Below the pieces are notes generated by a model that saw only the letters and a list, made by a program, of their open reading frames with translations, did not search any database and was not told the DNA's origin. Of a stretch of DNA of 64,000 nt, positions 51,243 to 62,637 are shown piece by piece. The first letter of the stretch is position 1. Each line of letters opens with the position of its first letter. The position numbers and the translations under genes were made by a program. The DNA lies in assembly GCA_002682825.1 (NCBI GenBank), contig NOKP01000002.1, positions 811,132 to 875,131 of the forward strand, given 5' to 3'. The DNA is from Neonectria sp. B-13. Taxonomy: Eukaryota; Ascomycota; Sordariomycetes; Hypocreales; Nectriaceae.

Positions 51243-52863
51243 CTACCAAGCCGAATTGTTGCGCTGTACAGCTTCAACTCCAGCAGCCACTGCCATCAGA
51301 TTCTCTTCATTGTAGGGCAGACCTAACAGCTCAAGGCCAACGGGCAGTCGAGGCCCGTTTTCATCGCTGTCTGAGTCCTCCACTAAACCAATGGGAACTG
51401 AAATGGCCGGAAACAACAACTGACTTGCAATAACGGTGTTGGTCGGATAGTTCAGACAAGTCCATCTGCCAAATATTAATTAGGGGTTCATGTGCCGCAA
51501 GCCATGGTACGTACCTACCTCTGTTCTAGTACATGCTGAGTCTTTGGCGCAGGCAGCTGGCTTGTCGGGTATGTGATAGCGTCTAACTCGTATTTCGCAA
51601 AAAGTGTGACCACAAGACGTCGGAACTCCGCCTGCTCCAGGAAGCACTTTCCTAGCTCTGGATTGCTGCCAGGTTCCGCGGGTCCTTGAACAATGGCATC
51701 AATCAGGTCTAAATGCTCATCACAGCCTCCCTGGGCATGAAGAACCTCAAGCTTCAAGTGTGACAGGCTTGGCCGTGATGCTAGGAAACCGTTAATATCT
51801 GACTTATCCCTCAGCATGTACATGGACGTGCTGCTCATGAAGCGATTCAGTTCGGGAATAGACACGTCGACAAGCTTGGCACCAGCTCGCTCGAAGTTAT
51901 CAAGCGCTGATGTGAGGGCTGCAGTGACGCCTGCGTGATTACCAAACACTTCTCTCAATACGCCCAAACGCTTGCTGCTCAACGCGGGGTTTTTGATGGC
52001 ATCCTGAAACGGGTTAAGAGATGGGGCTAGGGGCACAAAGGCATTGAGGGAGGTGTCTGGATCTTGTTCGTCAAAGCCAACAACGACATCGAGGATCCTT
52101 GCCGCATCTTCGACTGTCCGGGTCATGGGCCCTGGCGTATCCTGAGGAGCAACAAGTCCAGACATGCCAGCCCGGCTAATGCGGCCCGGCGTCACCCGGA
52201 CTCCAACAAGGCCGCAGAAGCTCGAGGGCAGTCTGATGCTGCCTCCGGTGTCTCCGCCGATCGCAGCAACGGCGAGACCGGCTGCCACGGCTGCGCCGCA
52301 GCCACTAGAAGAGCCACCGACATCTCGTGTGAGGTCATATGGGTTTTGAGTCGTCCCGCTCATCGAAGAAGTAGAAAACCACGATGTCGCCCAGTCAGGC
52401 ATCGTTGTCTTGCCCAGAATTATTGCACCGGCATCTCGAAGCTTGCGAACTACAGTCGCATCCTTTGTAGGGATATAGGTTGCGCAGGCCAAGCTTCCGA
52501 ATGTTGTTCGAATACCCGCAGTTTCGATCTGGTCTTTGACAGCGATGGCGACTCCAAACAGCGGGCCTCTTTCTGAGGGTGGCAGGAACTACATTGATGG
52601 TAAGTTCGTAAAGAACGAAATGTTAAGTTGCAGTGGAGAGACCCATTTTCAACGGCAGTCCAAGGACAAAGGGGGCCTACATCTAGAGCTTTTGCTTGCG
52701 CCAGAGCATTCTCATTGACAGTGACGTAACAGTTGATGTCTTTGTTCAGCGTCTCGATTGCATCTAGGTACTGTTGTGTCGTCTCTGTGACCGTGACCTT
52801 GTTATTCATTAGGGCTGGAATTAAGACCGAAATTGAAGGATACTCTTGGTTAGCAGCGTGCAT
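51243..52863 (-). CDS. Amidase-signature family hydrolase (491 aa)
   Basis: Exons (minus) 52863-52681, 52588-51519 and 51465-51243, all GT-AG with agreeing phases. The start is the ATG at 52861-52863, giving MHAANQEY; other in-frame ATGs lie upstream. The Ser-cisSer-Lys triad is complete: Lys79 in AVKDQ, Ser154 in GGSSSGCG and Ser178 in GDTGGSIRLP. The 24-residue spacing between the two serines matches that in fatty acid amide hydrolase. The second splice gives the usual GPLFGVAIAVKD segment, and the last exon gives the C-terminal PAISVPIGL...LPVGLELLG region. The family cleaves amide bonds of small molecules; the substrate cannot be told. It could act on a peptide or an amide precursor, or be unrelated to the NRPS. 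The first-intron donor (GTAGGC) is weaker than the rest. Confidence 0.88.
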
Positions 52864-53150
52864 TTTTGATGTGTGCCTGATCTTGGCCTTGACGAGTTGT
52901 ACGTTTTGGTTGAAGTGTGTTTGACTGCCAAGCCGAGTGCTTTCACAATAAGCAGAACACAAAGATGTATTGAAAGAGTCGTGTTTCTTGAAACGAAATG
53001 AAATGCGGGAGGGGGACATTTTAAACAAAGAGAGCGTGACCTAATCATCTCCTCTACGACTCGCTTGAAACCGAGGGCCTCTCAACCAGTATCGGCACTT
53101 ATGCACCTCACATCCGTTGATAAGGAACTGCGGGGCTCTCCAACGATCCC

Positions 53151-53200
53151 CCGCAGACGCTAGCTATTCTCCGTAGACGCTAGCGATTTTCCGTGATCGC
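53151..53200. repeat. 20-bp imperfect tandem repeat
   Basis: Two 20-bp units, each starting CCGYAGACGCTAGC, occupy 53151-53170 and 53171-53190; a partial third copy follows to about 53200. No function is evident. Confidence 0.7.
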
Positions 53201-55038
53201 CAAGTGCTCTTGAGGACGGCCGCTGTTCAAGCCCGGTCTATCAACCTGAGGATGTGATGTCATCAACTGAAATAAGCCAAGTAACCAAGGCGAGCTCAAT
53301 CTGTTAGCAGTCTATATTGTAGCTCTTTCAGGTGTAATACAAACTAGCAGGTCTTCAAGTTCGTTTGCTTGCCCCTTGCCTTCAACATGAGGTGCCAACG
53401 GCCTACTCTGTTCCCAGACTGGGCTGATTACCTTGAGCAGTGGTCCCTGGTTTATTGGGCAAACCAATCAACGGTTTTAAAGAGCTGGAATATGAATTTC
53501 TTTTTTGGGGGGGAAACCAGTCTTGATAAATCCCTTCAATGGATAGGAAATTGACTCCAGTAAAGCCATTTGCATTCCTAGCAAGGCCGCAAAGGGACAT
53601 GAATGCTCCAAAATCGCAGATCTCTTTACTACATTTTCCTCCAGCTGCGGCTCTCAGCGATGGCAGATCTAGTCCCCCAAGAGTAGAGTGGCTACAATTG
53701 ACGCAATGTCAACCTCAAAACCTGTCGCCAATTTATTTTGGAGGGGTTTGATGCGCCCTACTGGAAGTAAGAAGAGGTTATTGTTGAAGAGGGGAACGGA
53801 TCCAAAGTCGGGGTGTCTGATTTATTTGCTGATGTCTCGACAGCAGTAATGGTAGAATTTACTCCGTCTTGCTCAATGTAGAAACAATTTCCCACCCTGG
53901 TGCCTGAAATTTTCTCGATATGCGTCACATTTGTAACTAGCACGACGTACTGTCCAGCGCTGAACCGAAGTCTAGAGACTAGGCAGTAAAAACCAATACT
54001 AGATATCTTCTACTCCTTGACAGGGTGTCCCTCAGTTCCACAATATAATTATTGTCGAGCAGTATTCTCATTGAGCCAATCCTCGAGCCAGGCAAAGTAT
54101 ACTTGAACTCCCAAATAGGCAATCAATCCTTCGCTGGGCCCGACCGTGGCCTCATCCGAAAGGGGATTATGGCACGGTTTCTCGTCGTACTCCATTTGCC
54201 GCGGTTGCAGGGACCACAGGACTTGGGTGCTAGCACCCGCTATCGGGACCAAAAAGAATTTGGACCTCACGATTGCGTTTCAATTTAAATGAAAAGTGAT
54301 CGTAAATGTTTCTGTAGTGAATGTTGAAGGTATGGATCAAAGCAAATTGTTTCCTGAGATATTCCGCGACGAGCAACGGCAAATATCTCAGAGCATGAAC
54401 ATCACTGCTACTTCCCCCGATCCCTGGTTCACGAGATGGACGGTCTGGCCATAGTAGGTCACCATTACTGAGAGGGAAAAACTCTCGGAAACGAAGGCCT
54501 ACTGTGCTTTTCTGGTACTCCAATGCCCATTCTAATTAAGGTATTTATTCCCTGGCCGATTCATGGAGGTTAAAACTGGAGGCCAAGAGCAAATCAGAGT
54601 TAAGGACTCGCAAGCTGTGTTAGCTGAAGAAGCACACTCAATCCCAGATCTCATAGTCTCCAGAATGAAGAGGGAGACCTTCGCATATCCTGAGAAATGT
54701 TGGCTGAGAATAGAAAGACTGGAGTACGACACTCTTCATGTGCAGATATATAAGACGATGACGCCATGAATACACCAGTAAGAATATTATTCCTCGATCC
54801 CCTTCATACAAACAGACTACGCTAATCGACAAGATATTGAACAAAATTTTAAGTGAACCAAATACAGAAATAGATGTCTCGTTATCGTGGTCCATTTTCC
54901 CCACGCGCTGAACCATTATGCCAGACGTCATAAACATCGCGCGAAAACTGCGCCGTCAAGTCACGAATCTTACTGTTCACGTTCTGTTAGCGGACTATGA
55001 CTTGGATGAGGATAAAGCTGTCAAAGAGGAATCAGTGT

Positions 55039-55374
55039 TTACCAGAGCTTTGAGAGATCAACGTCCATTGAAACCACGGCTGACAGATCTGACATGTGAC
55101 TCTGTGTTCTGGCATTCTCGTGCGCCTCCACCACGGCTTGATGAATCTGCCGACTCTCTACCAAAGCGTCCGTTAATTGAGCCCAAGCCTGAGCCGCTTG
55201 ACTTAGGTTCTCTCCGATGTCGCTGACGAGGGTATTGGCTTGGTCGGTGGAGGCGGTCTCCTTCGGCATGCTATTTGAGGCGATCTCTAGATGTCCGACA
55301 AGCACCAGTAGGCTTTGGTCGGATTGAGCGTCGTACCCGGGTTGGATAAGAGCGGAAGTATTTGTGTTATCCAT
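55039..55374 (-). CDS. Possible small hypothetical protein (111 aa)
   Basis: An ATG-initiated frame of acidic, Ala/Gln/Ser-rich composition with a likely helical stretch (SQAAQAWAQLTDALVESRQIHQAVVEAHENA). The upstream minus-strand sequence is rich in T and C, as in fungal leaders. No domain is recognised and I found no convincing downstream exon. It may be a real small gene or chance. Confidence 0.35.
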   Translation of the reverse strand: MDNTNTSALIQPGYDAQSDQSLLVLVGHLEIASNSMPKETASTDQANTLVSDIGENLSQAAQAWAQLTDALVESRQIHQAVVEAHENARTQSHMSDLSAVVSMDVDLSKLW

Positions 55375-58136
55375 GGGAATTGTCTTCTGAAGGCATCAGT
55401 AATCAGAAGGTAGTCCACTTCTGTTGGGAGCTCAAACCCACTCTGGTCCGGATCGTGTGGACGTCAGTCGTGATAGAATCGCTTTTCTTACTTCGAGCTG
55501 TACGAGAAACTTGTTGTCGCGAGGAAAATAAGACAAGAGTTCGATGTTCGCGCTGACTTGTCTGAGCCGGCAGAAAATGAAGACACGGCAAAATAGAAAG
55601 AAAATGCAAAAGGTCAGGAGTCATCATTTCCAATGCCCCGCGGGAGGCGAATACTTACATGGGCTTTTTCCTGCAGTGGAGACGGAAACGGTCCCTAGGA
55701 GTCCCGGCGAGGAAAGTAAACTTGGAGACGCTGAGAAAAGAGACAACAAGCCGGAGGGGATACTAGACTAGCGCCTGAAGATTCCGCCAAGAATAACGGC
55801 AGGAAAAAAGAGTGTGTGTCTGATTGATGACCGCACGGGACCTCGCGGTCACTGGACTCACCGGTCGGTCGTGTTCCACAGCATAAGTGGGTACCCAAAT
55901 GGTCCATTTCGGGCTGGGTGGTGTTTGCAAATAAAGCATGTTTGGCCGAAATTGTTGTCTCTTTTCTCTTTTCTCGGCCTGCCATGCCGCTACGGATCTA
56001 GCTACCGGTAATGGCGCGATTCAGCCCGGAAACAACCCGGTCGGTGGCAAATCGACTTGGCCTGGTCTTTGTCAGTCCAGTCGAAAAGAGACTGAGGTCC
56101 GGGTGAGAGGAAATCCGGGGTGCCTGCTGGGGTGCAGTTAGTAAGAGGAGCACGCCTCACCAGCAGGTCCACGAGACGGGGTGGGCTAAGCGGTGATTCA
56201 AATGCTGCATGCTGCGAGAATGACATCAGCTGGAGAAGCCATGGAAGCGTCAAACAAACCTTGTCACTTTGCAATTGACTTCTTGTCATATTCCTGATCC
56301 CGAGAATCCGGGATTGCCCCTCTCATTTCCCGCGCTAGCTGAGAGCATGAGAGTTCCGTGATAACGACAATGTTTCCCGAGCTTGAATATTGAGCGGGTA
56401 TTTGTAGCCTGGATATGGATATTAAGACACTCGTTTAGTTCGAATTTGAAAGGAAATGCTACGCTTATCCCGATAAAGAGGATCAATGGCGCCTGTATCT
56501 ACCGCATGTTTCTGGTGTGATTGTCCGTAGGTCATGGGGGAGAATTTTCCCCTCGGGGTGAGATATCAACGCTTACCGCGCAAACGAAGATAGAAAGAGA
56601 CGACAAAAACAACCTCAAAATAAACTCAACTCTCTTCTCCTCCCTCTTCTCTTATCTCTTTTCTCTCTGCCTCTTCCCCCCGGCGTTCTCCGAAGCCTGC
56701 AGGTCCTCCAAGCAGGGGTTTTCAAGGCCCCACAATGCTGGAAGAGAAGTGCCGGGTAGCGAACCCGAACTCAGACCATTCCCCAAGCAGGCGGTGAACA
56801 GAGATGAGAGAAGACAGCGTATTGCCAGGGTCCACGTTTGAGAGCGTTACCAGGTTCAGAATCAGAGCGTGGCTGTGAGAAACGGCCGGTGACTGCGCTA
56901 ATGCACCCGGAACAATGGATCGGTAACTAGTAAGAGTCTGTCGAATGGTTGCAGATTTATCTTCCACTATCACTTTTTTTTGGTCCATGAGCGACGCGCT
57001 AGCGATGTGGGACGTCTGATGGCGTTATCATCTATTGCCCGTAGTTGCGGTAGAATCGAGTGCATACATGAGCCCACTTGGGAGCGATTTGGATGTAGGT
57101 GCCGCGGAGGTAGGCGACCAGATCTGTTACAAGCCAACATTGCCCCTTTCTTGGGCTACAGAGCCAAAGTGGTTCAATGACCAGTTTGTGAACTTCAGAC
57201 TGCTTGATCAAGCCAGCGATGCTCAAGATCTTGAAGCGTAGGCGCATGCATCACCAGTCTCCAACTCTTCAAGAAATCGGTTCTCGGAGACCATCCAGAC
57301 TTGCGTCGTCTGACGTGTGCTCCTCGTCAATCATACTTGCGATTGCTCATTATGTCTCCCAGAGCCGAATCGAACTGGCCAAGCCAACGTTCGCGTGTTG
57401 CTTTGATGACGGTGTTTCCAATATGCACAAACACAGGTGTAGCTGCGTATCCGGAAACACAGTGTTGACGACTCGGATTGGTTCCGGAGTGTCGTAGAGG
57501 TCGATGATGACGTGTGGGAAGAAAGGCACTGTGCTAGAGGCTCCAGCAGAAAGAGAAAGCCGGCCGCGAGCCGACGAGGGAGTTGCAACCTGCTTGAAAT
57601 CAACGGTGTTACATCTCTCGGCACCGTCGTTCCTTTCAACTACGCTCTGCCTACGGATGAAAGCGAGGATTTTTCCTCTGGGTCCTCAACCATCTGAAGT
57701 CATAGCTCTGCGACTTTGCTACAATCAAGCGACTGTGTCGAACATTCCACATGTCTCGTTTCGTGACAAGGAGACTGGGTTCGTCGGCTTGCACCACCCC
57801 TCGAATGGCCCGGGCAGAAGCTCCACTATCACGAGTCCGGGTCTCAAACCCACGGATGTGCCGTTGGGTTAGACGACGATGTTCGGGGAAAGCTGAAGGA
57901 ATGCGGGTAAGTCGGTATTTTGAGAAAGTCAAGCGAAAGGTTTACTCCCGAGACAGGCTGGGTGAGTCCCTCGATCCACTCTTATGTACAGTACTGTTCT
58001 GCATACGCCCATGTCTACCGAGACCTTTAGATGTGTGTATCAAGCTAACTGTGGTGGAGTTGCGGCCAGTGACCAAAGGTCGCTAGGTGCCTGAGGCACC
58101 CACCACCACCCCACGGTTCCCCGCGCCGCGACAGGA

Positions 58137-58190
58137 TGCGTCACATAATCCATGACAATGCGTCACATAATCCATGACAATACGTCACAC
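58137..58190. repeat. 22-bp tandem duplication with CGTCA half-sites before the thioesterase
   Basis: Identical 22-bp units at 58137-58158 and 58159-58180, followed by a partial third copy. Each unit begins TGCGTCACATAATCC; the third begins TACGTCAC. CGTCA is the half-site of CREB/ATF-type bZIP factors. The most upstream in-frame ATG of the thioesterase (58152) lies inside this repeat, which argues for a later start. Confidence 0.7.
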
Positions 58191-58214
58191 ATCCCAATGC
58201 GACAACTTACGATC

Positions 58215-59700
58215 ATGTCCAAGCACAGGGATGCAAGAAGCCTCGTCGCTTCAATGCGTCGACTGACTACCCAACGGTTACCAAGCATTGGACTGACTCG
58301 CGGAAGAAACTGTTTCCATACTACGACTTTGTCGCGAACTGATGGCGTATTCCGTGGTCTGGCAGACACCAGACTCCCCATGCCTTGGATAGAGGCCTTC
58401 CGCCTTCAGCAGCAGGGTAAAGCCTCTCAGAGCCCCGAGGACTGCCCGAAAGAACGTGACCTCACCCCAAAGAAGATGAGTGACAGTTATCATCGTGTTG
58501 TGCTCCCCCTCGGGCAGGACCCTTGGTTGTCCGATACGTACATCAACTCTTCTGGCCACATAAGGTAGACAACTAGATCAATTGGCGCCATTCCGTTGAT
58601 TAAACTCACTGATTTGGATTGTGCTCAGGCTCGGCACATTGTTCATGGACCTCGATGCCCTTTCCGGCATCATCGTTTACAAACACACCGGCACTGGCGT
58701 TACTACGGTGACCGCCGCCTTGGACCGAATCACGATAGCACACCCTCTTACCGAAATCTGCGATCTCGAATACAGCGGCCAGGTTACATATGCTTCCGGG
58801 AGAAGCAGTATGGAGATTACGTGCAAGGTTGCGAAGGCTAGGGCGGAAGGCGAGCCAAGCAAACCTGAGGATGTCCTCCTTACCTGCACCTTCACGATGG
58901 TAGCCCTGGATCCGGAGACCAGAAAGCCTGTCAACGTCCCGAAACTTGTATACACCACGCCAGAGGAAGAAAAGATATTCAGGGCCGGAGAGGCAAAATC
59001 GCTATCGAAAAAGGAAACGTTGAAGGCTTCGCTACTCCAATCCGAACCGAATGATCCCGAGTCAGCTTTGATCCATCGCATCTGGCTCAGACAGCTGGCA
59101 TATCACGACCCGAATAACAAACTGCGCCAACCCAAAAACGTCATATCCATGGCCAAAACGGAATTGTCAACGGCTGCCATTATGCAGCCTCAATATCGCA
59201 ATCGGCACCAAACGATGATCTTTGGTGGATTTCACCTGAAGCAGACTTTCGAGCTGGCATTCTGCTGCGCAGCCAGTTTTGCCCATGCACGACCAACCTT
59301 CATCAGTGCCGACCCTTGCACGTTCCGCAACCCTGTCCCCGTCGGGAGCGTCTTGTACTTGACCGCGACGGTTGCATATACCGACCCTCCCTTACTGGAG
59401 GAGGACGGTACTGAACCCAGCCATGCGGACCCTGATAAGCCCATGACGCGAGTGCATGTTCGGGTCGACAGCAAAGTCAGGGACGTCGAGCACGGTGTTG
59501 CAAAATCAACGGGCCAATTCAACTACACCTTCTCCGTGCCAAAGGATCTGAAAGTTCTGCCGGACACGTATGAAGAGCATATGATATACATTGATGCTAG
59601 GAGGCGGGTAACGTTAGGCGACATTCAACGGAAAGAAGAGACGATAGCCTTGTTTAATGAGAGGCGTGATCTCCCCGGCGGTGTTAATCTTATAGAATAA
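58215..59700 (+). CDS. ACOT9-like acyl-CoA thioesterase, probably mitochondrial
   Basis: Exons 58215-58564 and 58629-59700; GT-AG intron with matching phase, giving 473 residues (494 if the ATG at 58152 is used). I prefer 58215 because it gives an Arg/Ser-rich, acid-poor N-terminus (MSKHRDARSLVASMRRL...) typical of a mitochondrial presequence, and because the earlier ATG sits in a promoter repeat. Two hot-dog-fold halves are expected: around residues 115-225 (RLGTLFMDLDALSGIIVYKH) and around 310-420 (MIFGGFHLKQTFELAFCCAASF). Family members hydrolyse acyl-CoAs to free acid plus CoA in the mitochondrial matrix. It is probably a housekeeping gene outside the cluster. Confidence 0.88.
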
Positions 59701-60187
59701 AAATAAGACAGCTGGACAGATGAAAATCTAATTATGCAGTTTTGTCGGTCGACGCCATTTCAAACTGTGCAACATGGGGGGGGGAGAACATGAACCAGTA
59801 GCCCCGTAGCAGCCCTGTAGCAGCCTCGGCAGCACCTCGACGGCGGGTCCTCGGTATGAAGTAGGACGGCCTTGCGAGCAAGGCTTGCTGCGGACAGTGA
59901 GGTTGGAGTAACAGTCTGTTCATGCACTTATGTAGAGCCTTAATGCAATGTTTGTGAGGAGGTTTCAATTGAAATGATTGATAGAGGTGAACAGTAGACT
60001 CACGCGCGGGATGGAGAAATTGCGGAATCAGAGCGCTTGGCTGTTTGGCACAAATGGGTGACCGCAATAAATGGCTTGTGAACTTCATCTTCAAACTTGC
60101 ACCGTCAATCACGCACTCACTCTTGCGGCTAAATGGTTCTGTTTCTGAAGAGCAGGTCTACTAGCTTCCGTCTTCGATTTCCAACCG

Positions 60188-60881
60188 ATGGCTTCATGCC
60201 TCTGCAGTACAGTCGGCCAACTGGCAAAATATTTCGATGAAGCCAAAGTAAACCAAATTACGCCGGTCTTGAACCAGCACCTGGCAGCCATTCGATTTAT
60301 TCTGGCCAAGTTGAAACAAGATGCCCGCGATGCGTAGTACAACATCAGGTCAAATAATCAGCAGGCAATGAAGGTTCTTTCCGTTCGATCCATCGACATG
60401 ACCCGAGTTAATCGCATCTGCGACAGGTTCAAGAATAGCTTAGTCGCATTCTAGGTGCCGTCCGACAGCCCGACTCATGCGGAACTGCACCGACGACTCG
60501 CATGTATCACGGTGTTTCTCAAGTCAAGGTTGGATCCCGAAACCTTGGATGTACCTCACCTTGCTACCTTCATTCAAAGACAGCAGAGTTTTGAGTTTCG
60601 ATACGCAGGCAGGAAATACACCAAAATAGCACGTAAACTAAATGGCATTGGATCAGTGTTCTGTCTGCCACTAGACGTCCCCTTTTTAACGAAAGGACTT
60701 ACTCAAGTTTAACCACTACTTACCTACTCACCCAACTACATAGGAAAGATACGTTAATATAGACGAGGAGGATACTTTCAATCATCTGGACTCGGCAATC
60801 TCAAAGGTCCAATACTATAGCAATATTGTGCAGCGCTTGATTTCGAGCCAACTCGACGGAGCATCCGTTATCCACTCTTGA
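60188..60881 (+). pseudogene. Possible small multi-exon gene or gene remnant
   Basis: Three coding-like stretches follow each other. The first opens at ATG 60188 (MASCLCSTVGQLAKYFDEAK) and reaches a possible GTAGTA donor near 60334. The second, near 60455-60706, contains the segment RKLNGIGSVFCLPLDVP. The third, from about 60746 to TGA at 60879-60881, contains NHLDSAISKVQYYSNIVQRL. A short GT...TAG intron can join the last two in frame. The link between the first two is unclear because stops intervene. The helical, charged character resembles N-terminal parts of fungal STAND/NACHT-type proteins, but I cannot name a family. It could be a genuine small gene with non-standard splicing or a decayed copy. 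Confidence 0.35.
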
Positions 60882-61364
60882 GATTGAGGTAACCTGGAGG
60901 CTATCATCTACTTATCCATGACCCACGCCTAACTAATCATCAGGGACAAATAGGGCAGCCGGCGACTATGTTCCATTGCTGCCGAGGTATTTAGGAGTGA
61001 ACGGTGTGAATACCGGATCCCTCCCTGTTGTCGCAACTACAAGGCTACGGAAGATTGTCAGCACAATATATGAGTAACACGGCTGGCCATTTCGTATGAT
61101 ACTCCCGGAAAGGAAGATTGGTGTCACATGGCCATGAGAACTTAGACTCCATATGTGTACATATTAGGAGGTGAGATTGGTCAAACACTCTCAATTGAAC
61201 CGCCAAGGTAAGTGCATTGCTATCAAATTACTGGCATTCTTACAATCCAAACTCAACAAGTATCCAAAACCCAAAACAAGAACGATTCGCACAGTCTGGG
61301 TAGTTACAAATTTGTCTTATCCCATCCACCCCTAGATCTCTCTTCCTTCTCTTCTCGCTCCGCT

Positions 61365-62637
61365 TCAACGAAGCCTCATCTTCCCAGTCGCCTCAACCAA
61401 ATATCCATACTCATCAACCGCGTAGGCACCGGAGCTGCCTGATGGTGCAAGATGTCTAGTTGAAGAGGGCGCTGCCCTGGATGAATATCCTCGATAGTCG
61501 TCTGGATGCGAGGAATAACTGGCGGGTGTTCGGCTCGAAGTGGTACCGGAAGAATATCCCCCATAGTCACCTGGACGCGCTGAATAATCGACGGGTGTAC
61601 GGCTTGCGGAACCGGACGGATATCCCCCATAGTCACCTGGGCGCGCTGAATAATCGACTGGTGTGCGGCTTGCGGAACCGGACGAATATCCTTGATATTC
61701 ATCTGGGCGTGCAGAATAACCCACGGGCGTGCGATCTGTAGCACCAGAGGAAGACCGTCCGTAGTCGTCTGGGTATGAGCCGTAGCTTGCGGCAGTGCGA
61801 CTTGGGCCCCCGTAAGAAGGCCCCGAATTCCCGCCTGATCGCGAGGAAGAAGAACCTCCATTCGACCCACCGTCGCGTCGATTGGAGGTGTTGTTCCCCG
61901 AGTTCGAGCTACTGCCACCCGTTGCTCCTGCACCGCCTCCTCCACGCCCGCCTCCACGCCCGCCTCCACGCCCGCCATCTCTATCAGGAGCTGGACCATC
62001 TCGCCTCTTATTCTGTTTGCGGGAGTTCTTTTTCAAAACACGCTCGGCTTGCATCGTCCCCACTTCTGTTCGAGTTGCAGAAGTTCCGTAAAGAGTTATT
62101 CTATCCGGAGCCAAGGTTCGAAAATGGAGCAAATGGGTACTTCCATCATTTGCCCATAGGTCATCATTCGTGAGTTGAATGCCCCAATGGGGCCCAGCCG
62201 TCCTATTCGGATCGCTCCTCGCAGATGAAACGTGTTCTTCGCTTCTAGAAGCAGTTGTTAGCAGAGAATAATGGACATGTCGAAAACATGTATTTGCCAG
62301 ATGCCACCTACATGATGTAGGCCCTAGTGATTTCGACTACTTCATTACGATCATTCAGAATCGTGTTGTTGTTGTCCCTCATATGCTGTAGAAATATGTC
62401 TCTGGGGCTGCGTCCATTTCCGATCGGCTCATTGAATGCGCCAGTGTTATCAATGATTCTGATATCGGCCTGGTGGTATCGATTATCACTTCCTAGGAAG
62501 TAACGAGTGGGAGTGCGACTGTTATCGTCTTGTCTGTAGTAAGATCCAGCTTGGCGCTCCACCATCCGGGGTGGAACGACACGCCGAGGCTGTTGGATCT
62601 CCTTACCATTCCCACCGCCTTTACTCCTGCGAGGCAT
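61365..62637 (-). CDS. Low-complexity RGG-box and tyrosine-repeat protein (401 aa)
   Basis: Exons (minus) 62637-62312 and 62244-61365; the GTAGGT...CTAG intron joins with matching phase, 401 residues. The start is ATG at 62635-62637 (MPRRSKGGGNGK). The N-terminal half (about residues 1-190) is basic and mostly ordered-looking (RYFLGSDNRYHQADIRIID; GPHWGIQLTNDDLWANDG), with no domain I recognise. It is followed by a Gly/Arg RGG-like run (GGRGGGRGGGRGGGG), a Ser/Asn/Gly linker, then five tandem units of about 22 residues with the pattern RTPxxYSxxPxDYxGYxSG. Gly/Arg and Tyr/Ser-rich tails of this type occur in RNA-binding and condensate-forming proteins; that role is inference. It is not obviously related to the NRPS. 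Confidence 0.75.
61465..61802. repeat. About 66-bp coding tandem repeat, five units
   Basis: In-frame repeat encoding the five RTPxxYS...DYxGY units of the RGG/Tyr protein. The central units are almost identical at DNA level, so copy number is likely to vary between strains. The ends are approximate. Confidence 0.8.

Larger units (their letters stand above)
52864..58136. other. Gene-poor stretch of 5.3 kb
   Basis: No confident gene. 53700-54900 is AT-rich and holds overlapping minus-strand frames (54230-54523 and 54049-54270) in different frames that could be one decayed gene, but I recognise no family. 56620-56700 is strongly pyrimidine-rich on plus, like a fungal promoter, with no convincing gene after it. 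One candidate small gene at 55039-55374 is listed separately. This stretch probably marks the right-hand boundary of the cluster. Confidence 0.5.

Noticed and set aside
59732..60112. 126-residue minus-strand frame after the thioesterase
   Set aside because: Composition is not protein-like, there is no domain, and it sits in the thioesterase 3' flank.
61376..61999. Alternative 207-residue minus frame across the repeat region
   Set aside because: It is the shadow of the Tyr-repeat frame; only the chosen frame splices to an upstream ATG exon and has a Gly/Arg run and regular repeat pattern.
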